This document shows, piece by piece, positions 1 to 10,625 of a DNA stretch of 64,000 bases. This DNA comes from Bettongia penicillata ogilbyi. Taxonomy: Eukaryota; Chordata; Mammalia; Diprotodontia; Potoroidae. A program made the position numbers and the translations under genes. Position 1 is the first letter of the stretch, and every line of letters starts with the position of its first letter. Location of the stretch: positions 310,001 to 374,000 of the forward strand of contig JAJHZJ010000271.1 in the NCBI GenBank assembly GCA_023548195.1, given 5' to 3'. Under the pieces are notes generated by a model that made no database searches, was not told the DNA's origin, and saw only the letters and a list, made by a program, of their open reading frames with translations.

Positions 1-177
1 TTTCTCCCAAACAGACAATATTGTTGGACATAATATCTTTGATCCTTAGCCATTTGCTGCATCCTTGACTATTGGGAGACAGGGCACTAACAATGTGTGT
101 TTCTTTAAAAGAGTAGACTCAAAAAAGGTAGTTGATACAATTAACCAATTATTCATTTAGGTACCTTAGAGAAACAA

Positions 178-395
178 CATGGCATAATGGATAAAGAGGT
201 GACTTTGATTTAGAAAGCTCTAAGTTCAATTCCCACTTCTGGCATATACTGGCTTTGTGATTCTGGGTAAGTCTGTTAACCTTTTGGCATTCTAGGCAAT
301 TCTCCAAGTCTATATGTTGTACCAGTATGCATTGAAAAAGGGAATTTCCTGAACCAATGTAATCATTGGCCTGGTCCCCATACCTACCCTATTAT
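178..395 (+). repeat. tRNA-derived SINE (marsupial type)
   Basis: The left half resembles the tRNA-like head of marsupial SINEs (ATAATGGATAAAGAGGTGAC, then CTAAGTTCAATTCCC as a decayed B-box, then a CTGGGTAAGTC segment). The right half has the tail GGCAATTCTCCAAG followed by AATTTCCTGAACCAATG. The same tail recurs at 1085-1278, so this is one family. It is diverged and old. The family name is not certain from sequence alone. Confidence 0.65.
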
Positions 396-689
396 ATCCT
401 GAGTCGCAAGCTAGTGTTTGAATTAAGTGAGACAAAGAGCTGGAAATATCCTCATGGTACTTGTTTTTAACCACAAAACAAAAATAGCATTATGATCTAC
501 CAGGACTACAATAGCTGATTCATCAGCTGTCTCTATTTTGGCAAATCTAGTCTACCTTTCACTAATTTATTACACTACATCAGCACAGTCATTAGGTTTC
601 ATTATAGCTATCAAATGCAGCATGTTGTCTTTCCTTTACAAAGTAAACACATAATGGCAACAGGGGAAGTGTTGGCTTGTTCAGATAGA

Positions 690-880
690 GAATTAGAATT
701 AGAAGGCAACCCAGAGGCTACTGTGTCCAACAACCTTGTTTTATAGGTGAGGATAGTGAAACCTAGAGAGGTAAATGACATATCTAATATTATAGAGTAA
801 ACTTTAGGACTTGAAATGAGTTCATCTACTCTCAGGGTCAGCAGTTTCTTCACTATACTGTGCCATACTGACTCTTTGCA
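690..880 (-). repeat. MIR/Ther-1-like SINE fragment
   Basis: Decayed copy of the block in which an A-rich 'gaggatagtgaaacctagag' stretch is followed by a protein-free tract equivalent to the 'gaggaaactgaggc...ttaagtgacttg' core of MIR-type SINEs. Orientation is inferred from the tRNA half lying to the right. Very diverged. Confidence 0.45.
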
Positions 881-1084
881 GCAGGACAATGAGATCCAGG
901 GTCACAGTGGAATAATACTTTGAATATCTTTATTTCCTGCAAAGATTAGTCAAAAGGTTGTCTTCTAGAGCAAGTAATTCCTGATGCTCATGGCTGGTAG
1001 TGTGCATCACTCCCTGTTCACTGCTCCCCATGCCCTCACAAAGAATTACCTTGCATTTATTTTATGAATATTATGTATAGAAAG

Positions 1085-1278
1085 GCAATGTCATATAGTG
1101 GTGGAAACTACTATTAACATCATCAAGCCCTGGGTTCCACCTTCATGTCGCCTCTCAGTGTTTTAGGCAACTCTCTAAGACACTAAATTGTTAAGACTGT
1201 ACAAATTCTATTGGTAAAGAGAGCTCACTGATGGGGAAGTTCCCTATAGCAATGAAATCACATATTCAAGCCCTATTC
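1085..1278 (+). repeat. tRNA-derived SINE, tail-rich copy
   Basis: The head is decayed (CATATAGTGGTGG, CCTGGGTTCCACC). The tail is well kept: GGCAACTCTCTAAGACACTA, then GTTCCCTATAGCAATGAAATC. The tail matches that of the SINE at 178-395. Confidence 0.6.
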
Positions 1279-1309
1279 TATATTTTTTACATACTCATGT
1301 GCATGTGTG

Positions 1310-1412
1310 CTATTTTCCTATGGAAAGTCAGCTCTTGGATGCCAGGGATCATTTTTTTTTCTTATATCTCCAGGCCCTAGAACAATGCTTGGTACATAGT
1401 GGGTTCTTTTTT
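1310..1412 (+). repeat. L2-like LINE 3' end
   Basis: Matches the familiar L2 3'-terminal text in degraded form: AGCTCTTGGATGCCAGGGAT, then TATCTCCAGGCCCTAGAACA, then TGCTTGGTACATAGTGGG. L2 is an ancient mammalian CR1-like LINE. Only the last ~100 bases are present. Confidence 0.6.
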
Positions 1413-1429
1413 CTCTATTTCAACTTCAT

Positions 1430-3281
1430 AGTATTTCAATTTTTTTCTAATTGCATAAAGCTAAATTTCAACATTCATTTTATAAGAATGAGTTCATAAT
1501 TTTTCCCCTCCTTCCCCCCATTTCTCCCCTCCCTCCTTGCTCCCTCCCTGAGATGGCATACAATCTTAAATGAGTTCTACACATATATTCCTATTAAATA
1601 AATTTCCACCTTAGTCATGTTGCATAGAAGAATTAAAATGAATGGAAGAAATCATAAAACAAACTAAAACATAATACAAAAGAAAATCATCTGTTACATT
1701 CTAAAATCAAATTCCATAGTTCTTTCTCTGGATGTGGAAGGCATTTTGCCTTAAGAGATCACTGGAAATTTTCTAAGTCCTTGCATTGCAATGAAGTTCT
1801 AAGTCTACAACAAGAAATCCTCATACACTGTGGTTGTGGCTGTGTACAAAGTTCTCCTGGTTCTGCTCCTTTCACTCAGCATCAGTTCATATCAGTCTTT
1901 CCTGGCCTTTGTGAAGTCTTCCTGTTCACCATTTCTTATAGCAAAACAGTATTCCATTACATTCATAAATCACAATTAATTCAGCCATTCCCCACTTGAT
2001 GGGCATTCCCTTTATTTCCAGGTTTTGGCCACCACAAATAGTGCTGCTATAAATATTTTTGTATATGCAGGACCTTTTCACATTTTTATAATCTCATGGG
2101 GATACAATCCTAAAACCCATACTGCTGAGTCAAAGGGTATGAACATTTTTGTAGTCCTTTGGGCATAGTTCCAAATTGCTCTCCAGAATGGTTGGATCAT
2201 CTCACAGCTCAACCAAAAATGAATTAGTGTTTCAACTCTCCCACATCTTCTTCAACATTTATCATCTTCCTGTTTTGTCATGTTAGCCAAACTGATAGGT
2301 GTGATGTGGTATCTCAGAGTTGTTTTGATTTGTATCTCTCTAATCAATAGTGATTTAGAGCATTTTTTCATATGTATAGATAGCCTTAATATCTTCCTCT
2401 GAAATCTGCCTGTTCCTATCCTTTGACCATTTGTCAATTGGGTAATGACTTGAATTCTTGTGCATTTGACTGAGTTCTTTATTTTCAAAATGAGACTTTT
2501 ATCACAGACACTAATTGCAAAAATTATTTCTCAGTTTTCTGCTTCCCTCCTAATCTTGTTTGTGCAAAAATGTTTCAATTTTATGTAATCAGTATTATCC
2601 ATTTTGCACTTTGTAATATTTTCTATCTCTTGTTTAGTCAAAAATTCGCTTCTCCATAAATCTGATAAATACACTATTCCTTGCTCCACTAATTTGTTTA
2701 TAGTATCAGTCTTTATACCTAGATCATGTACTCATTTGGACTTTATTTTTGTGTATGGTGTCAGGCATTGATCTATGCCTAATTTCTGCCACATTGTTAT
2801 CCAGTTTCCCAGCAATTTTTGCCAAACCGGATATACTAATCCCAGAAGCTGGGGTCTTTGAGTTTATGAATCAGTAGATTGCTATAGTCATTGCCCACTC
2901 TGTCTTGAGTACCTAACATATTCCACTAGTCTACCCTTCTGTTTCTTATCCAGTGCCAAGTGGTTTTGATATTTGCTGCTTTATAATACAATTTGTGATC
3001 TGGTAGAGTTAGACCACCTTCCCTAGCATTTTTTTTTCATAAGTCCCCTTGATATTCTGGAACATTTTTTCTTCCAGGTGAATTTTGATACTATTTTTTC
3101 TAGCTCTACAAAATAATTATCTGATAGTTTGATTGGTATGACACTGAATAAGTAAATTAATTTAGGTAGAATTGTCATTTTTATTATATTGGCTTGGTCC
3201 AACCATGAGCAACTTATGCTTTTCCACTTACTTAGATCTGACTTTATTTGTGTGAAGTGCTTTGTAATTATGTTCTTCAAG
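1430..3281 (-). mobile_element. L1 3' part (ORF2 C-terminus and 3' UTR), minus strand
   Basis: Read on the minus strand this is the distal half of a marsupial L1. From 3281 leftwards it has the region coding for IPIKLSDNYFVELEKIVSKF, then the ORF2 C-terminal part, including the segment around 2252-2488 with RQFSDKEIEA-like and MKKCSKSLLIREIQIKTTLR text, then the 3' UTR running down to a pyrimidine-rich tract at about 1500-1550. The same landmarks occur in the plus-strand L1 copies at 23.1-24.8 kb and 28.7-30.4 kb. Stops and frameshifts are frequent, so it is a dead copy. The exact left end is uncertain by some tens of bases. Confidence 0.85.
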
Positions 3282-4500
3282 ATGAATTTTGATATGTTTT
3301 ATTTTTTCTAGCTCTATAAAATAATTATCTGATAGTTTGCTTGGTATGGCACTGAAAATTTCTTTACTCAATAGTGACATACAGTATTTTCATAAGATTA
3401 AAAGTAGCTTCAATTTCTTTATCTGAAAACTGCCTGTTCATATTCTTTGACCATTTATTAATTGGGGAATGACTTGTATTCTTATAAATTTGATTCAATT
3501 CTCTATATATTGTAGAAATGAGCCCTTTGTCAGAAACATTGACTATAAAGATTCTTTCCCAACTTTCTGCTTCCATTCTAATCTTGGTTGCATTAGCTTT
3601 GTTTCTGGAAAACCTTTTAAATTTAATATAATCAACATTAGACGTTTTGCATAATGTTCTTTATCTCTTTTTTTGTCATAAATTCTTATATTTACCATGG
3701 ATCTGAGACTACTCTTTTCTCTCCTAATTTGTTTAAAGGTGGGGTGTCACCCTTTATAGCTAAACCATGTACCCATTCTGACTTTATAAGATGTTCTATG
3801 CCTAGTTTCTGACATACTGTTTTCCAGCATTCCCAGCAGTTTTTGTCAAATTGTAAGTTCTTATCCCAGAAGCTGGAGTTTTTGGGTTTATCAGGCAGTA
3901 GATTACTACAGTCATTTACTATTGTGTCTTGTGCACCTAACCTATTACACTAATATACCACTAGATTTCTAAACCAGTATCAAATAATTTTGATGATTGC
4001 CACTTCATAAAATTGTTTTAGATTTGGTTTAGATTAGTATAAGATTAGTATACCTAGGCTACCTTTTTCAAAATTTTTTAAAAAATTAATTCCCTTAACA
4101 TTCCTGGCCATTTTTCCTCCAAATGAATTTTATTATTATTTCTAATTCTGTCAAAGAGTTCTTCATAGTTTGATTGGTATGACGTTGAATAAGTAAATTT
4201 ATTAAGCTAGAATTTCCATTTTTATTATATTAGCTCAGTCTATTCATGATCATTTAATCTTTTCCCAATCCTTTAGATCTGATTTATTTGTGTGAAAAGT
4301 GTTTCATAATTGTGTTCATATTGTTCCTGGGTTTGTTGTGGCAGATAGATTCCTAAATATTTTATATTGTCTACAGTTATTTTAAGTTGAGTTTTTCTTT
4401 CTACTCTTGAGACAAATACAACAAGAGTAACTTTCAAATATTGATCACCCTTTCCCTTGTTTCCCTTTACTGTAATAGGTCCTTGGGACCATTTCATGTG
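3282..4500 (-). mobile_element. Second minus-strand L1 ORF2 fragment
   Basis: At 3282 the sequence jumps back to a stretch already seen at ~3070-3150 (GATGAATTTTGATA and CTAGCTCT...AATAATTATCTGATAG). It then skips to the ORF2 C-terminal text at 3360 and runs on to 4500, where the minus strand encodes DNIKYLGIYLPQQTQEQYEH. The fragment overlaps the same ORF2 segment as its neighbour. The two are therefore either separate insertions or a duplicated and deleted copy. Confidence 0.8.
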
Positions 4501-4772
4501 ATATAATTTACCTTATTCTTCTTCCCCCTTTCCTCTTCTTCCAGCACAATCCTTTTGTCACTCCTTATTTTGTTATATTGTCATACCAAAGTCAGCTTAT
4601 GCCTCTGCCCTATGTCTATTCTCCTTTTATCTGCCATAATAGTTCTTAAGAGTTACAAGCATCATCTTCCCATACAGGGATGTAAAAATTTTAATCCTAT
4701 TGAACAGCATGTGTTTTTATTTCCAGTTGACCCTTTTTTATGCTTCTCTTGAGTCATTTATTTGAATATATA
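4501..4772 (-). mobile_element. L1/HAL1 ORF1-ORF2 spacer fragment, minus strand
   Basis: Weak but consistent match to the minus-strand form of the spacer that follows ORF1 in the other copies. AAGAGTTACAAGCATCATCT, then CCATACAGGGATGTAAAAAT, correspond to AGAGTTACAAATATTGTCTT and CCATGTAGGAATGTAAACAG at 35.48-35.53 kb. It ends next to a plus-strand ORF1 fragment, so an inversion lies at about 4772. Confidence 0.5.
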
Positions 4773-5510
4773 TAATGTCATTGAAAAAAATGACTAACCT
4801 GGAAAATAGATCCAGGAGAGATGATTTTTAAAATTACTGATCTACCTGAAAACTGTGATTAAAACAAGAACCTGAATATCATCTTTCAAGAAATTTTCAA
4901 GGAAAAGTGACCTGATATTCTAGAACCAGAGATTAAAATAGAAAGGGAAAGAATTCACTCTTCACCTACTAAAAAAGACACCAAGAACAAAACTCCTAGG
5001 AATATTGTGGCCAATTTCCAGAATTCCCAGGTCAATGAGAAAATATTAAAAGCATTCAGAAAGAAACAATTCAAATACTGTGGAAATACAATCAGGATAA
5101 TACCGGATTTAAGAGCTTTCACACTAAGGTATCAAAAGACTTGCAATATGATTGTTATTGTGGTTGTGGTCATTCTTGATTGCAGAAGAAGAATATGCCA
5201 CCAGAGAAATGATGACATGTCTTACACTTGACTTTGTTTTGAGTGAGAGAGGACTGTGCAAGGTCACCAGCCTCACTTTTCCTTCAAAGCCATCTGAATC
5301 CAGTGATCAGATATTCATCTATATGACTGGAGATGACCCAGGATACACTGAGAGAACTTGGCCTCTAATATTCCAGAGGTCAAAGGAGGTAGGATTAAAA
5401 CAAAGAATTTCTTACCCAGCAAAACTGAGCATAATACTTTAGGAAAAAATGAAATTTCAATGAAAATAGAGGACCTCCAAGCATTCCTGTTGAAAAGACC
5501 AGAGCTGACT
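4773..5510 (+). pseudogene. L1-type ORF1 fragment of HAL1-0 (interrupted by SINE)
   Basis: Degraded coding sequence for the RNA-binding half of an L1 ORF1 protein. A frame near 4790 gives LENRSRRDDF-like residues. The frame at 5007-5231 gives MANFQNSQVNEKILKAFRKK and QFKYCGNTIRI, the conserved RRM/CTD text seen in the other copies. The C-terminal part resumes at 5375 (IFQRSKEVGLKQRISYPAKL) and is cut off at 5510 by an L1 insertion. The N-terminal coiled coil is missing, because the element is 5'-truncated. Several stops and frameshifts are present. Confidence 0.8.
5148..5374 (-). repeat. Long-tailed marsupial SINE inserted in HAL1-0 ORF1
   Basis: On the minus strand this is the SINE tail also seen at 59698-59910 in plus orientation: a GATGACC...CATCTGAATCCAGTG block, a GTGAGGCTGGTGACC-like block and CATGTCATCATTTCTCTG. 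At the left edge a GTTATTGTGGTTGTGG stretch looks like the reverse of a CAA-rich terminal tail. It splits the ORF1 text of HAL1-0. A clear target duplication was not found beyond AATAT. Confidence 0.7.
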
Positions 5511-6069
5511 CTGTGGTGGCCAAGAACTGGAAATCAAGGGAATGGCTGAACAAGTTGTGGTGTATGAACGTAATGGAATACTATTGTGCTGTTAGAAATG
5601 ACAAACAGGAAGACTTCTGAGAGTCCTGAAAAGACTTATATGGACTGATGCTGAGTGAAAGGAACAGAACTGGGAGAACATTATATACAGTAACAACCAC
5701 AGTTTGTGAGGACTGTTTCTGATAGACTTAGCTCTTCACAGGAATACAAAGACCTAAAACTTTCCTAAAGGACTGTTGAGGCAAAATCCCATCCACATCC
5801 AGAGAAAGAAGCATGGAATTGGAACACAGAATGAAGTATACAATTTGCTTTTGTGTTATATTTTGTTTTGTTTTTTCCTCACAGTTTCTCCCATTAGTTT
5901 TAATTCTTCTATATATTATTAATAATGTGAAAATGTGTTTCATAAGAATGTATATGTACAACTCATATAAAATTGCATGCTGTCTCATGGAGGAAGGAGG
6001 GAGGGAAGGGGAGAAAATTTAAGACTTTGGGATGTGATTATTGAAAATTCAAAACGAATTAATTTTAAA
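5511..6069 (+). mobile_element. 5'-truncated L1 (ORF2 end and 3' UTR) nested in HAL1-0
   Basis: Starts abruptly inside the last ORF2 codons (GTGGCCAAGAACTGGAAATC; reading VAKNW then REWLNKLWCMN-like text). It continues through the L1 3' UTR to an A-rich end. It is flanked by imperfect 18-bp copies, AAAAGACCAGAGCTGACT at 5493-5510 and AAAAGACCAAAAGTGATT at 6070-6087, with 14 of 18 positions matching. The host HAL1 text resumes directly after the second copy (AGAAAATTT). This is a typical 5'-truncated L1 insertion. Confidence 0.85.
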
Positions 6070-6097
6070 AAAAGACCAAAAGTGATTAGAAAATTTA

Positions 6098-6148
6098 TGT
6101 ATATGTATATATGTACATATGTGTGTGTATACACACATATGTGAGGGG
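6098..6148. repeat. TA/TG-rich microsatellite in HAL1-0 spacer
   Basis: ATGTATATGTATATATGTAC followed by GTGTGTGTATACACACATAT. It sits at the same place after ORF1 as the simple repeats of the other HAL1 copies. Confidence 0.7.
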
Positions 6149-7369
6149 GGTGTATAGACAGAGGTTACAGGATGAGCTGAGGATGAAAGGAGAATACCTA
6201 AAAGTTAAAATTTAATTTTGAGTATAATGTACAAGGGGAAAGAGAAGAGGAGAGGTGGAATGTAGCATATCATCTCCCATAAAAGAGGCAAGAACTTTTT
6301 TAATGGAGGGGAAAGGAGAGGAGATGAAAGGGAATAAGTCAGGTTTCTTTCAATGAATTTGGTTTAAGGAAGGAATAACACACTCATTGGGTCTATTAAT
6401 CTATTTTACCTACAGGAAAACAAGGGAGAAGGGGATAGGAGAGGGAAGATAATAGAAAGGACAGCAAAACTGGGAAAGGGATAATAAGAATCAAATACTA
6501 TTGTGGGGGGACAAGTCAAGGTAAGAATGAAATAAATGGAGGGCAGGACAGAACAGAAGGAAATGTGGTTAGTCTTTCACTACATAACTCTTATGAAAGT
6601 GTTTTGCATGACTACACATGTTTGACCTCCATCAAATTACTTGCTTTCTCAATGAGGGTGAATAGGGAGGGAGGAAGGGTGAACTTACAGAACTCAAAGC
6701 TTTAAAAATGAAAGACAGAGCCAAGATCGCACAGTAGCAGCACATACTTTCTAGAGCACTACCCTGAAGTCCAACCAAATACCTGTAAAAATTGTCTCTA
6801 AACAAATTCTGGAACTGCAGAACCCACAGAATGACAGAGTGAAGTAAATATCCACCCCAAGGCAGCCTGGAAGGCTTCTGGGAAGTCTCTATTGTACCAC
6901 GAAAGGGGCATGGCCAGGGTGCAGTCCAGCGTAGGCCACACATGCACAGACAGGTCCTGAGCAGGTCTTAAAGAGAATGAATCTCTCACACCTGTGGCAA
7001 GTTCCAGACTTCAGGACCCCAAAACACCAAGGACAAATTGGAAGTTCAGTGGAAAAAGCATGTGGGACCAGTGTGAGAGAGTGGAGTGGTCTGGATCCCA
7101 TCTCAGGGCAGCAGTGGGGAAGGGGTCGAAGAATGTGCAGCAGCTACAGCAGCAGGAGGGGTAGAAACAGTAACTGTTTCTGGAGCTCTAGGTCCAATGA
7201 TTGTGGGGGAATCAAATAGTTCACGGTTCACATCTCCGCCCCCACTGGAAACAGAGATCTACCTTGACAAATAGCTCAAAAGTCAATTAAATGACTGGGG
7301 AAATGAGCAAAAACTGAAAAAAAGAATCAGACTATAGAATCCTACTTTGGTGACAGGGAAGACCAAAAC

Positions 7370-8340
7370 ATGCAAACAGAATACAACAAAATCAAAGCTC
7401 CTCCATCCAAATACTCCAAGAAAAATATGAATTGCTCTGAGGCAATAGAAGAGCTCACAAAAGATTTTGAAAATCAAGGAAAAGAAGTAGAGCAAAAATT
7501 GGGAAGAGAAATGAGAGTGATGGAAGAAAATTATGAAAAACGAGTCAATTGCTTGCTAGAGACCCAAAAAATTGCTGAAGAAAATAACATTGTAAAAAAT
7601 AGACTAATCCAAATGACAAAAGAGATCCAAATTGCCAATGAAGAGAAAAATACTCTAAAAAACAAAATTGGCCAGATGGAAAAAGAGATCCAAAAGTTCA
7701 CTGAAGAAAATAATTCATCAAAGGTCAGAATGGAGAAGATGGAAACTAATGACTTTATGAAAAATCAAGAAATTATAAAACAAAAGTAATGAAAAAATAA
7801 CAGACTATATGAAATATCTCAAGTGACCTGGAAAGTACTTCCAGGAGAGACAATTGAAAAATTATGGGACTACCTGAAAGCCATGATCATAAAAAGAGCC
7901 TAGACATCATCTTTCATGAGATTATGATGGAAAACTGCTCTGATATTCTAGAAGCAGAAGGTAAAATAAATATTGAAAGAATCCACCAATCACCTCCTGA
8001 AAGAGATCCCCAAAGGAAAACTCCTAGAAATATTGTAGCCAAATTCCAGAGCTTCCAGGTAAAAGAGAAAAATTTGCAAGCAGCCAGAATCAAAAAGTTG
8101 AGTATTGTGGAAATACAATCAGAATAGCAGAATAGCACAAGATCTAGCAGCTTCTACATTAAGGGATCACAGGACTTGGAATATGATATTCCAGAAGTCA
8201 AAGGAACAAGGATTAAACACAAGAATCACCTACTCAGCAAAACTGAGTATAATAAATACTTCAGGGGAAACAATTGTCATTCAATGAAATAGAGGACTTT
8301 CAATCATTCCTGATGAAAAGACCAAAGCTGAACAGAAAAT
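7370..8340 (+). pseudogene. HAL1-1 ORF1 (L1 ORF1p-like), broken
   Basis: The first open segment (7370-7789, 139 residues) is almost entirely a charged heptad-rich coiled coil: LTKDFENQGKEVEQKLGREM, then KNRLIQMTKEIQIANEEKNT. This corresponds to the trimerising coiled coil of L1 ORF1p, an RNA-binding chaperone that coats L1 RNA in cytoplasmic RNPs. After a stop at 7787 the RRM/CTD region continues in other frames: MGLPESHDHKKSLDIIFHEI at 7864, then NIVAKFQSFQVKEKNLQAAR. The N-terminal MPRKGKKNKT start of the younger copies is not present, and this copy starts at a diverged methionine. Stops and frameshifts make it non-functional. Confidence 0.85.
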
Positions 8341-8661
8341 TTGAATTTCAAACCCAAAAATCAAGAGAAGCATGAAAAGGTGAACAGGAAAGAAAAATCA
8401 CAAAGGACTTACTGATGTTGAAATGTTTGCATTTCTACATGGAAAGGTAATATTTATAACTCTTGAGATTTTTCTCAGTACTGGAGTAGTTGGATGGGTT
8501 ATTTACATACAGACAGAGGGCACAGGGTGAGTTGAATAGGAAGGGATGATATCTAAAAAAATAAATTAAGGGGTGAAAGAGTAATGTATTAGAAGGAGAA
8601 AGGAAGAAATAGAATGGGGCAAATTATTTCTCACATAAAAGAGGCAAGAAAAAGCTTTTTC

Positions 8662-9319
8662 TTGTTACCAAAGTAAGATCCTATAGTCTGATTCTTCTTC
8701 GAGTTTTTGCTCATTTCCCCAGCCATTTGATTGACTTTTGAGCTCTTTGTCAAAGTCAATCTCTGCTTCCACTGGGGTTGGGGGTGTACTGTCAGTTACT
8801 AGATTTTACTGCCCCCCTCACCCCCCACTCCCAATCTGTGGCCCTAGAGTTCCAGAAATAGTTGTCTCTGCCCTTGCTGCTGCTGTGGCTGCCATGGCTC
8901 CTATCCCCCTCCCCACTCAGCTGCCCTGGCACTCCACTCCACTTTCTTGCACTTGTCCCACAGGCTTTTCCCGCTGACCTTCCACTTTATTCTCAGTGTT
9001 TTGGGGTCCTGAAGTCTGGAAACTGCCACAGATGTGAGAGATTCAGTCTCCCTATGGCCTGCTCAGGTCTCCTCTGTGTACTTGCTCACAGCCCACACTG
9101 GACTGTACTCTGCTTCCAGCATGGTGTAATAGAGACTTCCCCAGGACCTTCCAGGTTGTCTTGAGCCAGAAATTTCCTTCATTCCATCATTCTGTGGGTT
9201 CTGCAGCTCCAGAAATTGTGTTGAGCCATTTTTTACAGGTATTTTACTGGATTTGACAAGAGGACTCTAGAAAGTCTGTACTGTAGAAAGTCCTTGCTCT
9301 TACTCAGTCATCTTTGAAT
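8662..9319 (-). mobile_element. Inverted L1/HAL1 5'-UTR-only insert with 10-bp duplication
   Basis: On the minus strand this 658-bp piece matches the 5' UTR of HAL1-1 (CTGCAGAACCCACAGAATGA; ACCTGTAAAAAATGGCTC) from near its 5' end (AAAGATGACTGAGTAAGAGC) to the start of ORF1 (GGATCTTACTTTGGTAACAA). It stops there with no poly(A). Identical AAGCTTTTTC copies flank it at 8652-8661 and 9320-9329, and the HAL1-1 spacer resumes on the far side. It is therefore a separate insertion, not a local inversion. Confidence 0.75.
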
Positions 9320-9635
9320 AAGCTTTTTCAGTGTAAGAGAAGAGAGAAGAGGTGAGAGGGAAAAAGTGAACCTTACTCTCATCAAATATGACATAAGGAA
9401 GAATCAATTTGCTATGAAACTCTATCTTACACTACAGGAAAATAGGGGAGAAGGGGATAAGTGAGAGTTGGGGGGATGATAGAAGGGAGAGTAAATTGAA
9501 TGAGGGAGTAATTAGAAGTAAATACTTTTGGGGAGGTATAGGGTCAAAAGAGAGAATAGAATAAATGGGCAAGATAGAATAGAGGGAAATATAGTTAGTC
9601 TTTCACAACATGACTTTTATGGAAGTCTTTTGCAT

Positions 9636-9655
9636 AAATATATATATATATATAA
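9636..9655. repeat. Short (TA)n tract
   Basis: AAATATATATATATATATAA, inside the HAL1-1 spacer. Confidence 0.8.
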
Positions 9656-9746
9656 CAAATATCGAATTTCTTGCCTTCTCAGTCTGAATGGGTGAAGAGT
9701 GAGGAAGGGAGAGAAGCTGAAATTAAAAGTTTAAAAAGCGATTGTT

Positions 9747-9758
9747 AAAAATTGTTTT
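9747..9758 (+). other. Left TSD of HAL1-2
   Basis: AAAAATTGTTTT here and at 12758-12769 bracket HAL1-2. The preceding GTT and the A-run fit an L1-endonuclease target on the opposite strand (TTTT/AA). Confidence 0.8.
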
Positions 9759-10625
9759 GGGGGGCAGAGTCAAGATGGCGGAGTAGAAAGATGCACGTAT
9801 GCGGGCTCCGAACCCACAGCCTATGCATTTAATGTAAGAAGAGCTCCCCACAAGTTCTGGATCACTGCAGGGTGTGCAGAAACACAGTGGAAGAGATTTC
9901 CGTTCCAGAGAGCCCTGGAGAGCCATCCCCAGGGTCTGTCGCTCCGCGGAAAGCGGAGTCCAACCCAGCGCTGCCCTGGCCACGCGGGGCACGCGGCCCG
10001 AGAGGAGCAGATCGGAGCAGGCTTCAGGGACGGAACTTCTGGCGGCCTGGAAGGTCCCTCCGTCCACAGACGCTACAGGTCAGTGAGAGACACGTCTGAG
10101 CTGGCAGAGAGGGGAGAGGGGTGTCTCCATGGCTCGGGACCCCTCGGGAAGAAGCGGCGGAGGCAGAGGCAGGGGCAGGAGGCTGCGGAGGCAGAGGCAG
10201 GGGCAGGAAGCGGCAGAGGCAGAGGCAGCAGCAGCGGTGGCAGCCTGGGACTCCCCGAGCAGGCAGGATCTTCATTCCTGAAAGTCTCTGCATAAACCAC
10301 CTGAAGGAGCTGAGCCTGGGAAATGGCCCTGCCCCACCCGCTCCATTACTGAAGGTCTCTGCATAAAGCCCCTCAGGGAGCTGAGCCTGGGAGGCAGCCC
10401 TGCCCCACCCGCTCCATTGCTGAAGGTCTCTGCATAAAGCCACTGAGGGAGCTGAGACTGGGAGGCGGCCCTGCCCCCACCCCAGCACCAGAACTAAAGC
10501 TTACATTGAATAGCAGCCATGCCTGCAGAGGAAAGCCCATTTGAATCTCAGACCACAAGCACTAGCTGGGCGGATCTAGGCAGGGGTGGACAGCAATCTC
10601 AGAAGTCAAGTAATTGGCTGGAAAA
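9759..10625 (+). promoter_or_regulatory. HAL1-2 5' UTR with YY1-like start and monomer repeats
   Basis: The element starts with an AAGATGGCGGAG motif, the same place and text as the YY1 site (CAAGATGGC) near the start of mammalian L1 transcripts. Downstream is a CpG-rich tract with GGCAGAGGCAGG-type simple repeats (about 10145-10245) and a 71-bp tandem repeat (10278-10484). By analogy with L1 this is an internal RNA polymerase II promoter. Promoter activity is inferred and not shown by the sequence. Confidence 0.6.
10278..10484 (+). repeat. 71-bp tandem repeat x2.9 in HAL1-2 5' UTR
   Basis: Units start at 10278, 10349 and 10420, each beginning CTGAA(A/G)GTCTCTGCATAAA and ending in GCCCTGCCCCACCCGCTCCA-like text. 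The same unit occurs about three times in HAL1-4, twice in HAL1-5 and once in HAL1-3. Confidence 0.9.

Noticed and set aside
178..395. A true tRNA gene
   Set aside because: A- and B-box remnants belong to a SINE. No cloverleaf can be formed and no terminator follows.
10278..10484. Possible CRISPR-like direct repeats
   Set aside because: Units are contiguous, without unique spacers, and the genome is mammalian. They are promoter-like monomers.
10024..10488. Minus-strand ORF of 154 codons (and plus-strand partners of 70-81 codons)
   Set aside because: Lies in the GC-rich HAL1-2 5' UTR and spans the tandem monomers and GGCAGA-type repeats. Open frames arise on both strands from the repeats. 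Counterparts in HAL1-3, -4 and -5 do not keep a frame.
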